Origin: JAICND01 sp040905905
GTDB taxonomy: Bacteria; Actinomycetota; Acidimicrobiia; Spongiisociales; ZC4RG35
Assembly: GCA_040905905.1 (NCBI GenBank)
Contig: JBBDQN010000052.1
Span: 1-17,442 of the forward strand
DNA: 17,442 bases
Reading direction: 5' to 3'
The notes under the pieces were generated by a model. The model was given only the letters and a program-made list of their open reading frames with translations, did not search any database and was not told the DNA's origin. Both the position numbers and the translations under genes were made by a program. Below are positions 6,688-14,174 of the stretch, one piece after another (within the stretch, counting starts at the first letter, position 1; each line of letters begins with the position of its first letter).

Positions 6688-7200
6688 TCAGGTGCTGGGG
6701 TCGTTGCCTTCCAGAAAGTCTTCGACTGTCACGTCCTCGAGAAGTTCCCGAAACCGTTCAATCTCGTCCTCTTCGGATTCTTCGGAAAACTCGATTCCGG
6801 CGTCGAGCAATACCTGGGGGCTTACGAACACAGGTGCCTGAACCCGAACGGCCAGGGCGATGGCGTCGGAAGGGCGAGACGAAACCCTGACGGACTTGCC
6901 ATTGAGGTTCATGACCAGGTCCGCGTAAAAGACATTGTCCCGGAGGTCGACCACTTCCACCCCGTCGATGGTGGCTCCCAAGGTCTCGATGACCAGTTTG
7001 AGCAGGTCGTGGGTTTGGGGGCGGGGAGGGTCGACCCCTTCCAGGGCCGAGACGATTGCCTGTGCTTCGGAGGCACCGATCCAGATGGGGAGATAGCGGC
7101 TTCCCAGGCGTTCTCGCAGCAAGACGATCGGCGAGTTGGAAGGCAACTCAACTCTGACCCCGACTACATCGACGGGTACTCGATCCCCGTTGCCGCTCAT
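6688..7200 (-). CDS. DUF151 bifunctional nuclease-domain protein (Rv1829-like)
   Basis: This 170-residue protein contains the DUF151/BFN domain. Visible blocks are DVVGVRVELPSNSPIVLLRE (11-30), RYLPIWIGASEAQAIVSALEG (35-55), PRPQTHDLLKLVIETLGA (59-76), FYADLVM (91-97) and the signature SSRPSDAIALAVRVQAPVFV (107-126), followed by an acidic tail (139-165). Plant and some bacterial members have been reported to have RNase and DNase activity, but the physiological role in actinobacteria is unsettled. The ATG at 7200 lacks a clear ribosome-binding site and lies 12 bases after the hpt stop, so coupling is likely. It closes the pgsA-to-DUF151 unit, and its position next to the second MerR gene matches the mycobacterial arrangement. 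Confidence 0.92.
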   Translation of the reverse strand: MSGNGDRVPVDVVGVRVELPSNSPIVLLRERLGSRYLPIWIGASEAQAIVSALEGVDPPRPQTHDLLKLVIETLGATIDGVEVVDLRDNVFYADLVMNLNGKSVRVSSRPSDAIALAVRVQAPVFVSPQVLLDAGIEFSEESEEDEIERFRELLEDVTVEDFLEGNDPST

Positions 7201-7212
7201 AGAGGCAGGTTA

Positions 7213-7788
7213 TCACTTGCCCGGATACAGGTACCGGGCAACTTCCTCGTGGCGGCTGGTCAATTCCTCCCGATCGAGGACCGCCCACAATGCCGGCAAG
7301 TTGCGGTAACGCCCGTCGAAGTCGAGTCCATACCCGATCAAAAACTCGTCGCCTACCTCAAATCCCCGGTACTCCAGGGGGACCTCGACCAGCCTCCTGG
7401 GAACCTTGTCGAGCAGGGCAACGGTCGCCACCGAGGCCGCCCCTCGATCGGCCAGCATCCGTCTCAGCACGGTCAAAGTCAGTCCCGTGTCGACGATGTC
7501 CTCGACGATGATGACGTCGCGCCCTGCTAGTGGAAGCGAAGTATCGAGGGCGATTCGGATCCGGCCGCCCTCGCCAAAACGGGACAGGGCCAGAAAGTCG
7601 GTTTCGGCCTCGACCTCGATATTGCGAACCAGATCGGCGACAAACGGAAGCGAGCCAATCAGAACGGCAACCAGCACCGGTCTGCGGTTCTGGTAATCGG
7701 CTGAGATCTCGCTCCCCAGCTCTCTCACCCGTGCCTCCAGGTCGACGGCCGTCACGACCTCGGAAACAATGTTCTCAGCGCTCACCAA
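7213..7788 (-). CDS. hpt: Hypoxanthine phosphoribosyltransferase
   Basis: This purine-salvage enzyme joins hypoxanthine or guanine with PRPP to give IMP or GMP. Its 191 residues fit the family. The PRPP-binding loop is DVIIVEDIVDTGLTL (91-105), with the acidic pair E96-D97. LIGSLPFVADLV (43-54) is the pyrophosphate loop, DKVPRR (127-132) supplies the base-contacting Lys128, and GLDFDGRYRNLP (154-165) is the C-terminal signature. The flexible-loop motif, usually SSYG, reads SRFG here (69-72). The TTG at 7788 and the GTG at 7785 are both possible starts; neither has a strong ribosome-binding site. The start overlaps the dacB-like stop by 14 or 11 bases, so translation is probably coupled. In many bacteria hpt is beside ftsH; here an FtsH-like gene lies about 5.5 kb away and in the opposite orientation. 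Confidence 0.93.
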   Translation of the reverse strand: MVSAENIVSEVVTAVDLEARVRELGSEISADYQNRRPVLVAVLIGSLPFVADLVRNIEVEAETDFLALSRFGEGGRIRIALDTSLPLAGRDVIIVEDIVDTGLTLTVLRRMLADRGAASVATVALLDKVPRRLVEVPLEYRGFEVGDEFLIGYGLDFDGRYRNLPALWAVLDREELTSRHEEVARYLYPGK

Positions 7789-8878
7789 CCAACCAAATCC
7801 AATATCGCTCGGCCCAAAGGAAGGCGTCCTCCCAACCCGGCACCTCAGCCGGGGCTCGTTCCACTAGCACCGGTTGGGGCGCCGGGGGCGGGGGTGGCGG
7901 TACCAGCACTCCCGAGGCAGCGATCCAGGTCATCGCTTCGACCCTTCCTGCGGCAATCACCGGGTCGATCTCACCGTCGCCAACCGTATAGGTGAGACCC
8001 CCGATAACCGGCAATATGCGGGCGTTGGCGAACCCATAATCGAGAAGGGCAGCGGCGTCGACAAAGTGACCTGCCTCTCCCTCCGATCCCATGACGACGG
8101 TCATGAGGATGCGGTCACCACGCTCGGCCGCCCCGGCCAGGACCAGCCCGGCCTGGAGCGTGAAACCGGTCTTCACCCCGATGGCGCCCTCATATCGGGT
8201 GAGAAGGTGATTGGTGGAATCTCCCGCCCTAACAGTGCCGTCGGGCGCTGCTGGAAAGGTGAATGATCGGCTCCGAACGATCGCGGCGAGCTCCGGATTG
8301 GAGAGCAAGGCCTTTTCGATAGCCAACAGGTCGGCCGCCGACGAGTAGTGATCAGGCTCATCGAGACCGTGGGGGTTGACGAAGTTGCTCTCAGTCATGC
8401 CCATCTCGGCAGCCTTCTCGTTCATCATCGACGAAAAGCCGGCGATCGAACCTCCTACGTGTTCGGCGACGGCCATGGCCGCATCGTTGGCAGAACGGAT
8501 GAGCATTGCCCTGAACAGGTCGCCAGCCGGTACTTGTTCGCCGGGAACGAGGCCGACTTCAGCCTCACCAACATCAGCCGCTATCTGGCTTACGGTCACC
8601 AGTTCGTCCATGGTCACGTGCTCGGAGGCAACGAGCGCGGTCATCATCTTCGTGGTAGAGGCCGGCGGGCGCCTGGCGTGGGCGTCGAAAGAGGCGATCA
8701 CCCAATCGGCTTTGGCGTCATATACGATCCAGGAGAGAGCAGACACCTGGGGGGGATCCCCGAGCGCCCAACCCTGCCGTGGTGGCAGAGGCGCCCAGGA
8801 GCGGCCAAAGGCCGGCGCGGCGCTCAACAACAACAGTGCCGCCACCGAAGCAGCTACGAGCCGGCGCGACACTTTCAT
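7775..8878 (-). CDS. D-alanyl-D-alanine carboxypeptidase (serine peptidase family S11)
   Basis: This secreted penicillin-binding enzyme trims the terminal D-Ala from peptidoglycan stem peptides. The 367 residues begin with a Sec signal peptide (KVSRR, hydrophobic core 7-24, AFG cleavage region). All three active-site motifs are present: S74-TT-K77 (SxxK), S129-A-N131 (SxN) and K236-T-G238 (KTG). The catalytic domain ends near 290. The tail has a short strand-rich segment, seven successive prolines (327-332 with neighbours) and then a Trp-rich end (GWEDAFLWAERYWIWLVGER), not the clear C-terminal membrane anchor of many relatives; the Trp-rich helix might bind the membrane surface. The ATG overlaps the MerR stop (ATGA), so it is coupled. 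The mycobacterial version of this gene block, as I recall it, lacks this gene here. Confidence 0.93.
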   Translation of the reverse strand: MKVSRRLVAASVAALLLLSAAPAFGRSWAPLPPRQGWALGDPPQVSALSWIVYDAKADWVIASFDAHARRPPASTTKMMTALVASEHVTMDELVTVSQIAADVGEAEVGLVPGEQVPAGDLFRAMLIRSANDAAMAVAEHVGGSIAGFSSMMNEKAAEMGMTESNFVNPHGLDEPDHYSSAADLLAIEKALLSNPELAAIVRSRSFTFPAAPDGTVRAGDSTNHLLTRYEGAIGVKTGFTLQAGLVLAGAAERGDRILMTVVMGSEGEAGHFVDAAALLDYGFANARILPVIGGLTYTVGDGEIDPVIAAGRVEAMTWIAASGVLVPPPPPPAPQPVLVERAPAEVPGWEDAFLWAERYWIWLVGER

Positions 8879-9549
8879 TCCTCGAGAAGACCCCGGAGCT
8901 CGGATGTCAGGATCACCCGGTGCAAAAGGCCCACCGCGTCGGCCCCGTCGGACAGATTCTGGCGGGCGCGTTCGCGAGCCTCGGGTTGAGGGGAAGATAA
9001 CCCCGGCAAGAGGAGTTGGCGCAGCATCTCCGCTTCTCGCTCGGCTGCCAGTCGTACCTGGCGAAGGTGCCGGGCCTCGAAACCGAGCGCAAATAGATGC
9101 CGGGCTTCGATGGCTGCCGGGAGGGCCCAGGCCGGGAACACCCTGCCTTCGCTGCGGGCCTCGGCCACGACCAGGTTGTGAGACAGCAACTCCTCGAGTT
9201 GTTCGAGCGTCAAGCCGGATCGGCGCAAGAGGTCCTGGCGTGAGATGGGATCGCCATCCGAGTCGATCTCAGACGGTTCACCTTCTTCGGAAATGTCCTC
9301 GCCGCGCTCCCATACGGTCAGCTTGGACTTGATGACCTTCAAAGGCAGGAAATGATCCCGCTGCAGCCCGAGGATGTAACGAAGGCGCTTTACCTCGGCC
9401 GACCCGAATAGGCGATACCCCGAGGCCGACCGCCCGGGAGTGATCAGACCCTGGGCTTCCAGAAAACGGATCTTCGACACCGAAACATCGGGAAAATCGT
9501 CTCGAAGAAGGTTGATCACGTCTCCGATCGAAAGAGAGTCGTCAGCCAT
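8875..9549 (-). CDS. MerR-family transcriptional regulator (Rv1828-like)
   Basis: This 224-residue regulator has an N-terminal winged helix: SIGDVINLLRDDFPDVSVSK (7-26), IRFLEAQGLITPGRSASGYR (27-46), LF and AEVKRLRYILGLQRDHFLPL (51-70). It ends in a long helical C-terminal effector region (about 105-224: RQDLLRRSGLTLEQLEELLS and AIEARHLFALGFEARHLRQV). This architecture matches the MerR protein that follows garA in mycobacteria (Rv1828). No metal-ligand cysteines are present; there is no Cys in the protein. Its start overlaps the FHA stop by 8 bases. It could regulate the block it sits in, but no binding site can be assigned from the sequence. Family firm, targets unknown. Confidence 0.9.
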   Translation of the reverse strand: MADDSLSIGDVINLLRDDFPDVSVSKIRFLEAQGLITPGRSASGYRLFGSAEVKRLRYILGLQRDHFLPLKVIKSKLTVWERGEDISEEGEPSEIDSDGDPISRQDLLRRSGLTLEQLEELLSHNLVVAEARSEGRVFPAWALPAAIEARHLFALGFEARHLRQVRLAAEREAEMLRQLLLPGLSSPQPEARERARQNLSDGADAVGLLHRVILTSELRGLLEE

Positions 9550-9997
9550 CGCCTTTGGCCACGATGAAATGGAACCGACCGATCAACACCTCGTCACCGG
9601 GATCGAGTTCGGCCCGGTCCACCCGGGACTCGTTGACATAGGTGCCGTTGGTGGAACCCGCATCCTCCACCACCAGCGAAGCCAACTCGCAGAAGAACCG
9701 GCAATGGTGCCGGGACACCGTGACATCGTCGAGAAGTATGTCCGACTCCGGGTGCCGTCCCACCGAGATTTCCCCTGGATGTAACAGGAAGGTCAGCCCC
9801 GCCCTCGGGCCGCGTTCGACCACCAGGGCCCACCCGCTGATCCCGTCGACGCTGGCAGCCTCCTCGGGCGTCAGAGGTCGCTCGACATCCGGCAACTCGA
9901 CATAGGCGACCGTTGGCTCGGATTCGAGCACCAGCCCACACGCAGGACAGGTGGTCATTCCCGGATCGATCAGTGTGTCGCAACGGGGACACTGCAT
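9542..9997 (-). CDS. GarA/OdhI-like FHA-domain protein with N-terminal zinc ribbon
   Basis: This is a 151-residue signalling adaptor. Residues 3-20 form a zinc ribbon, CPRC-x10-CPAC (C3, C6, C17, C20). A short Glu/Pro-rich linker leads to an FHA domain (about 56-146) that binds phosphothreonine: GRHPESDILLDDVTVSRHHC (80-99) holds the R81 and S95-R96-H97 contacts, and STNGTYVN (115-122) the conserved Asn117. The FHA core is strikingly GarA-like. GarA and OdhI inhibit 2-oxoglutarate dehydrogenase until an N-terminal ETT threonine is phosphorylated by PknB or PknG; no such ETT motif is visible here, and the N-terminus is replaced by the ribbon. I chose the ATG at 9997 because it begins the zinc ribbon; upstream frame is non-coding in character. 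gcvH lies 49 bases before it. Identity as FHA is firm; a GarA role is inferred. Confidence 0.88.
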   Translation of the reverse strand: MQCPRCDTLIDPGMTTCPACGLVLESEPTVAYVELPDVERPLTPEEAASVDGISGWALVVERGPRAGLTFLLHPGEISVGRHPESDILLDDVTVSRHHCRFFCELASLVVEDAGSTNGTYVNESRVDRAELDPGDEVLIGRFHFIVAKGDG

Positions 9998-10046
9998 GGC
10001 ACTTATGGTAGAGGGCCGAACAAGGCGTGAAGCCTGCCCGAGCGGG

Positions 10047-10427
10047 TCACTCGGTAAGTTTGCGGTATGCCGTCGCGTCGAGCAAGCCGTCGATCGCCGC
10101 CGGGTCGTCCACGTCCATCTCGACAAACCAACCACGACCGTAGGGATCCTGATTGACGAGCTCGGGGTGGGCGTTGAGGTCACCGTTGACCGCCGCCACG
10201 CTACCGGCCAGCGGTGAATAGACCTCGGCCACGGACTTGGTCGATTCCACCTCAGCCAACCTGGCGTGCCCTTCCAGTCGCGAACCCATTTCCGTGAGGT
10301 GAATGAACACCACGTCGCCGAGGGCGTCCTGGGCGTAATCGGTGATTCCCACCCGGATACGGGACTCACCCAGCAATTCGACCCATTCATGCTCGGCGGT
10401 GTAGTGCAGGTGGTCGGGTACGTTCAT
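10047..10427 (-). CDS. gcvH: Glycine cleavage system H protein
   Basis: The H protein carries the aminomethyl group on a lipoyl arm between P, T and L proteins. The 126-residue length is standard. The lipoylated lysine is K64 in EVESTKSVAEVYSPLAG (59-75), preceded by HEWVELLG (13-20), IRVGITDYAQDALGDVVFIH (24-43) and followed by GWFVEMDVDD near the end. The ATG at 10427 shares a base with the pgsA stop (TGATG) and has GGAAGG five bases upstream. gcvT is on the same strand about 4.4 kb further on, behind its own promoter, so H and T are in neighbouring transcription units. The FHA gene immediately after it repeats the gcvH-garA pairing known from mycobacteria. Confidence 0.96.
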   Translation of the reverse strand: MNVPDHLHYTAEHEWVELLGESRIRVGITDYAQDALGDVVFIHLTEMGSRLEGHARLAEVESTKSVAEVYSPLAGSVAAVNGDLNAHPELVNQDPYGRGWFVEMDVDDPAAIDGLLDATAYRKLTE

Positions 10428-11026
10428 CAACCTTCCTTTTGGTTCCCGGGCGACTCTACCGACCCAATCAGTTTCACGATGTCGCTCACGTATTGGGCGC
10501 CCACGAACCAATACAGCAACAGACCCACGACCCCCGCTATCCACGCTGAGGGTCCGAACAGCCATACCGCCGCTTCCGCACTAACCAGGTAAAACGACGG
10601 AATCGCCCCGTACAGAAGAAAGGTTGACACCTTGCCGAGGAACCGGACTTCGAGGGTCCCCGCTCCTCTCATGGCCAATGCCAGCGTGCCGACACCCACC
10701 AGCACCTCACGGATGAGCAGCGGCCAACCGATGACGGCCGGGAGCACTCCGGTGATCAAACCGCCAACGAGAGCCGAGGTAATCATCAGGCGGTCCGCCA
10801 GCGGGTCGAGGAACTTGCCAAGTTCCGACACCTGGTTGAGCCTTCTCGCCAGGAAACCGTCGACCCAGTCGGTGGCGCCAATGACGAAGATCAACACAGC
10901 GGCCAGGACCACCCGATTTTGAACGACCAGCACGTACCAGAAGTAGGGCACGACCAGCACCCGCAGTCCGGAGACGAGGTTGGGAAGGGTGAAGACCTGT
11001 CGGGGCTTGCGTCTTCCGACTTCCGT
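10427..11026 (-). CDS. pgsA: CDP-alcohol phosphatidyltransferase (PgsA-like), start codon non-canonical
   Basis: This membrane enzyme probably makes phosphatidylglycerophosphate (or a related phospholipid) from CDP-diacylglycerol. The family signature is complete: DWVDGFLARR (D31, D34, G35, A38, R39 counted from the GTG at 10960) then G48, D52 and D56 in LGKFLDPLADRL. Several hydrophobic segments follow. The first ordinary start is that GTG at 10960, but it would cut through the conserved N-terminal block: codons upstream read QVFTLPNLVSGLR just before VLVVPYFWYV, matching the TLPNLLTxxRIxLxP opening of the family. No ATG, GTG or TTG exists upstream in frame before a stop at 11102-11104. The given start is ACG at 11026, six bases after AGGAGG and just after the ATPase stop; this is an inference. 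Which phospholipid is made cannot be told. Confidence 0.85.
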   Translation of the reverse strand, partial: TEVGRRKPRQVFTLPNLVSGLRVLVVPYFWYVLVVQNRVVLAAVLIFVIGATDWVDGFLARRLNQVSELGKFLDPLADRLMITSALVGGLITGVLPAVIGWPLLIREVLVGVGTLALAMRGAGTLEVRFLGKVSTFLLYGAIPSFYLVSAEAAVWLFGPSAWIAGVVGLLLYWFVGAQYVSDIVKLIGSVESPGNQKEG

Positions 11027-11032
11027 CTTCCG
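11010..11032 (-). repeat. Short tandem repeat at the pgsA 5' end
   Basis: CGGAAGACG occurs twice (11024-11032 and 11010-11018) with a period of 14 bases; the five bases after each copy (GAAGT and CAAGC) are only partly alike. Because 14 is not a multiple of three, a slippage or duplication here would shift any frame begun upstream of it. Confidence 0.5.
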
Positions 11033-11038
11033 CCTCCT
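11033..11038 (-). promoter_or_regulatory. Strong ribosome-binding site deciding the pgsA start region
   Basis: A perfect AGGAGG lies 5 bases after the TGA of the preceding ATPase gene and six bases before an in-frame ACG (11024-11026). No ATG, GTG or TTG stands at a usable distance. Confidence 0.45.
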
Positions 11039-11043
11039 GGTCG

Positions 11044-12030
11044 TCAGACCAAGTAGCAGGCCACGTAGTGCCCGCCGCCTTTGTCCTCCAACGGAGGATG
11101 ATCATTGTGATGGCAAACGTCGGTTGCTATCGGGCAACGTTCTATGAAACGGCACAACGGCGGGGGGTTGATCGCTTTGCCGATTCCGCCTTTGATCATC
11201 ACCGGGGCACGCTTGAACGACGGATCCGGCACCGGTACGGCCGACAGCAGCGCCTTGGTGTATGGGTGAAGCGGATTGGAGAGCAGTTCTTCGGACTCGG
11301 CCAGCTCGACGATCTTGCCCAGGTACATCACGGCGATGCGGTCGCACATGTAACGGGCGACGGCGAGGTCATGAGTGATGTAGAGGTAGGAAACGTCGAA
11401 TTCGTCGCCCAGCTTGAGCATTAGGTCCATGATGGAAATCCGGATGCTCACGTCGAGCATGGACGTTGGCTCGTCGGCAACGACGAATGACGGGTCGATC
11501 ACGAGCGCCCGGGCGATCGCAATCCGCTGGCGTTGACCACCCGACAACTCGTGGGGGTAGCGAAAAAGGAACGTCTCGGGTGGGCTTAGCCCGACCACTC
11601 GCAACAAGTCGGCCACCTTCTCTTCGCGTTCCTTGACCGTCCCGATCCCCTGCACTGTGAGCGGCTCGGCCACCGTGTCGAAGATGGTCCTACGCGGATT
11701 CATCGACTCATAGGGATCCTGAAAGATCATCTGCACCCGGCGCCGGAAGGTTTTCATCCCTTCTCGATTGATATGAGCAACGTCAACCGGGTTGCCGTTG
11801 TCGGCCAGCAGGATCTGGCCGCTGGAGGCATCCATCAGCCTCGTCAGCATTCGCCCGGTGGTTGACTTCCCACATCCCGACTCCCCCACCAGTCCCAGCG
11901 ATTGGCCGGCCCCGATCTCAAAGCTGATCCCGTCGACCGCATGCACGAACTCAACCGGCTTGCGAAACAAGCCCCTTTGCACCGGAAACAGCTTGGTTAG
12001 ACCATCTACCTTCAAGAGAGGCTGGCTCAT
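11044..12030 (-). CDS. Oligopeptide/dipeptide ABC transporter ATPase (OppF/DppF type)
   Basis: This is one of two ATPases that power the peptide importer encoded here. It is 328 residues from the ATG at 12030, which overlaps the previous gene's stop (ATGA); a longer frame upstream is not family-like. Motifs: Walker A GESGCGKST (49-57), Q-loop FQDPYESMNP (103-112), signature LSGGQRQR (162-169), Walker B FVVADEPTSMLD (182-193) and H-loop H220 in ITHDLAVA. The C-terminal peptide-transporter extension has NPLHPYTKALLSAVPVPDP and four cysteines in the pattern C293-x5-C299-P-x5-C306 plus C325. A related Cys cluster in OppD-type proteins has been reported to bind an iron-sulfur cluster. Its stop lies just before the pgsA ribosome-binding site, so the transporter may read into the phospholipid gene. 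Confidence 0.93.
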   Translation of the reverse strand: MSQPLLKVDGLTKLFPVQRGLFRKPVEFVHAVDGISFEIGAGQSLGLVGESGCGKSTTGRMLTRLMDASSGQILLADNGNPVDVAHINREGMKTFRRRVQMIFQDPYESMNPRRTIFDTVAEPLTVQGIGTVKEREEKVADLLRVVGLSPPETFLFRYPHELSGGQRQRIAIARALVIDPSFVVADEPTSMLDVSIRISIMDLMLKLGDEFDVSYLYITHDLAVARYMCDRIAVMYLGKIVELAESEELLSNPLHPYTKALLSAVPVPDPSFKRAPVMIKGGIGKAINPPPLCRFIERCPIATDVCHHNDHPPLEDKGGGHYVACYLV

Positions 12031-13031
12031 ACCGACGCTCCGATGGTGACGGGCACCTGCTGCCAGTTCCAACAGGCAACCCTGTGCCCCGAAGCCAGTT
12101 CGGTGAAAGGAGGATCCTCGGTCCGGCACACTTCGGTGACGAAGGGGCAGCGGGGGTGGAAGCGGCAGCCGGGGGGAGGGTCAAGCAAGTTGGGGGGCTC
12201 TCCAACCAGCGGTGCCAGCTTGCGCCGGGGACCGATGATCGAAGGGGTAGACGAAAGCAGCAGGTACGTGTACGGGTGGCGGGGCCGGTGAAATATCTCG
12301 AGGGTGGGTCCATATTCGACGAGCTTGCCGGCATACATCACGCCGATCGTGTCGGTCACTTCGGCGATGACGGCAATGTCGTGGGAGATATAGATGAGAG
12401 CCATCCCAAGCTGATCCTGGATCTTCTTCAATTCCTTGAGGATCTGATCCTGGACGATGACATCGAGGGCAGTAGTAGGTTCGTCGGCGATGATGAGCTT
12501 CGGGTCGCAGGAGAGGGCCATGGCGATAACCGCCCGTTGCCGCATCCCACCCGAGAACTCATGCGGAAATCGCTCCAGCATTGCCGGGTTGAGACCCACC
12601 ATTTCGAACAGGCGGGCCATGCGGCCCCTGGCGTTCGCCTCGTTGAGTTTGGGCTTGATGTGGAGGTCCATCGCCTCCCGGATCTGATCTCCCACCCGAT
12701 ACACCGGGTTCCAGGAGTTCATGGCTCCCTGAAAAACCATCGAGATCGACTTCCATCGCCTCCTCCGCATCTGGTCTTCGGAGAGGGCCAGCAGATTTTC
12801 ACCTTCGAGGCGAATCTGACCGGAGACGTACCGGGCGTTGTCAGCAGCCAGCCCCATCAACGACATCGCCACCGAGGTTTTCCCACAGCCCGACTCCCCC
12901 ACCAGTCCCAGAGACTCGCCATGGTGAAGAGTGAAGGTGATATCTTCGATGGCAGAGACCTGGCCCCTCTTGGTCTGGTATCGCATCACCAGTCCGTCGA
13001 CCTCGAGGAGCGGCTTTCCGTTACTCGTCAC
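12027..13031 (-). CDS. Oligopeptide/dipeptide ABC transporter ATPase (OppD/DppD type)
   Basis: This is the second ATPase of the importer, 334 residues from a GTG with GGGAGG ten bases upstream. Walker A is GESGCGKT (45-52), the Q-loop is VFQGAMNSWNP (99-109), the signature FSGGMRQR (159-166), Walker B IIADEPTTALD (180-190) and the H-loop H217 in ISHDIAVI. The FSGGMRQR signature and the EIFHRPRHPYTYLLL segment are typical of the D-type partner, pairing with the LSGGQRQR F-type gene that follows. The C-terminal extension has GCRFHPRCPFVTEVC (C289, C295, C302) plus C320, the four-Cys arrangement seen in the partner ATPase too. Spacing to the permease gene before it is 46 bases. ATPase and peptide-type importer are firm; substrate is not known. 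Confidence 0.93.
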   Translation of the reverse strand: MTSNGKPLLEVDGLVMRYQTKRGQVSAIEDITFTLHHGESLGLVGESGCGKTSVAMSLMGLAADNARYVSGQIRLEGENLLALSEDQMRRRRWKSISMVFQGAMNSWNPVYRVGDQIREAMDLHIKPKLNEANARGRMARLFEMVGLNPAMLERFPHEFSGGMRQRAVIAMALSCDPKLIIADEPTTALDVIVQDQILKELKKIQDQLGMALIYISHDIAVIAEVTDTIGVMYAGKLVEYGPTLEIFHRPRHPYTYLLLSSTPSIIGPRRKLAPLVGEPPNLLDPPPGCRFHPRCPFVTEVCRTEDPPFTELASGHRVACWNWQQVPVTIGASV

Positions 13032-13077
13032 CTTGTCGGTTCCTCCCTGACCTTGTTGTTGGCAAAACCAGACTCGA

Positions 13078-14169
13078 TCAACGTTGGCGCAAACGCGGAT
13101 TCACAACCTCGTCCAACGCCCTGCCTACCAGGAAGAACGAGGCCGCCAGCATGCTGACAGCCAAACCGGCCGGCATCAGCAGCCACCAGTATTCGGTTCC
13201 GGAAAGCAGGTAACCCTGCGACGAGGCGACGTTGATCATGATCCCCCAACTCATCGGGATCGAAAGGAGCCCCAGGAAAGACAGGGTTGCCTCCAGCGAG
13301 ATGGCGTCGGTGACGGTGAACATCATGTAGAGGAAGGACAATGGCAGCACATTGGGAATGATGTGGCGGAAGATGAGATGTGTATGGCCACCGCCGGCGA
13401 TCCGGGCAGCATCGATGAATGGTTTCACAGATACCTGGAGAGCCTGGGACTTGAGAATGATGGCAGTGCCCCCGAATCCGCTCAACACTCCGATAACCAC
13501 CCCGAGCAACGGCAGGCTGATGTCGAAGAGGGCGGAGACAACGATCAGGATCGGCAACAAGGGCACCAGCAGGATCAGGTCGGCAAAACGCATCAACAGT
13601 GTGTCGATCCAGCCTCCGAAATACGCTGAAGCGCTGCCCACCGCCGTTGCGATGAAGACGGTGACCACCGCGGCGATGACGCCAAGGGCGAACGCGGCCC
13701 TGGTGCTGTACAAGAGTTGGCTGAGAACATCGCGACCCAACGGGTCGGTGCCCAGGAAATGCGGCGTAGCGCCCGTCCATGTGGGCGGAGCGGGCTGGCT
13801 CCGTATGATGAGGGTCTCGCCAAGATCGATGAACGGGTTCAGCTGGATCTGGGCGGTGGCCAAATCGATCTCAGTCAGCGGATCCGTCACTTCCTCGACC
13901 ACTATTTTCTCGACGAACGGTGCGTCGTATCCCGTGACCGGGTTGTAGACCTGCTGCGACCAGACCGTCGCCATCAGGATCGGGTGGGCTATCGCCATGA
14001 ACCCGAAGATCACGATTATGGTCAAGCCGACCAGGCCGATCCGGTTGGCGGCGAACAGGTTCCAATTTTTGCGGAGACCGCGGCGCATCAAGCGCAGCCG
14101 CACCCTCCACAATGGGTCCTGGAGGGTAACTTCGACGCCGGGCGACGGGGGGGCCAGTGTGTCGGTCAG
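13078..14169 (-). CDS. Peptide ABC transporter permease (OppC/DppC type), start uncertain
   Basis: This is an inner-membrane subunit of the importer. It has an N-terminal membrane segment (about 40-65 of the long form), a periplasmic stretch of about 80 residues and then a five-helix core. TDPLGRDVLSQLLYSTRAA is the family motif opening the core. The EAA loop that docks with the ATPases reads FIDAARIAGGGHTHLIFRHI. The first ordinary start is a TTG at 14112 (344 residues) with a poor ribosome-binding site. I give CTG at 14169: AAGGAG stands exactly five bases before it, right at the oppB stop, and the extra 19 residues (TDTLAPPSPGVEVTLQDP after the start) look like a natural OppC N-terminus leading into PLWRVRLRLMRRGLRKNW. 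Function firm, start inferred. Confidence 0.88.
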   Translation of the reverse strand: MTDTLAPPSPGVEVTLQDPLWRVRLRLMRRGLRKNWNLFAANRIGLVGLTIIVIFGFMAIAHPILMATVWSQQVYNPVTGYDAPFVEKIVVEEVTDPLTEIDLATAQIQLNPFIDLGETLIIRSQPAPPTWTGATPHFLGTDPLGRDVLSQLLYSTRAAFALGVIAAVVTVFIATAVGSASAYFGGWIDTLLMRFADLILLVPLLPILIVVSALFDISLPLLGVVIGVLSGFGGTAIILKSQALQVSVKPFIDAARIAGGGHTHLIFRHIIPNVLPLSFLYMMFTVTDAISLEATLSFLGLLSIPMSWGIMINVASSQGYLLSGTEYWWLLMPAGLAVSMLAASFFLVGRALDEVVNPRLRQR

Positions 14170-14174
14170 GACGT

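Noticed and set aside
8376..9332. 318-codon plus-strand frame across the dacB-like and MerR genes
   Set aside because: It spans two well-supported minus-strand genes and has low-complexity Arg/Pro/Ala content.
12084..13157. 357-codon plus-strand frame opposite the OppD-type ATPase
   Set aside because: Shadow of a gene with all ABC motifs; His/Gly/Arg-rich and without ribosome-binding site.
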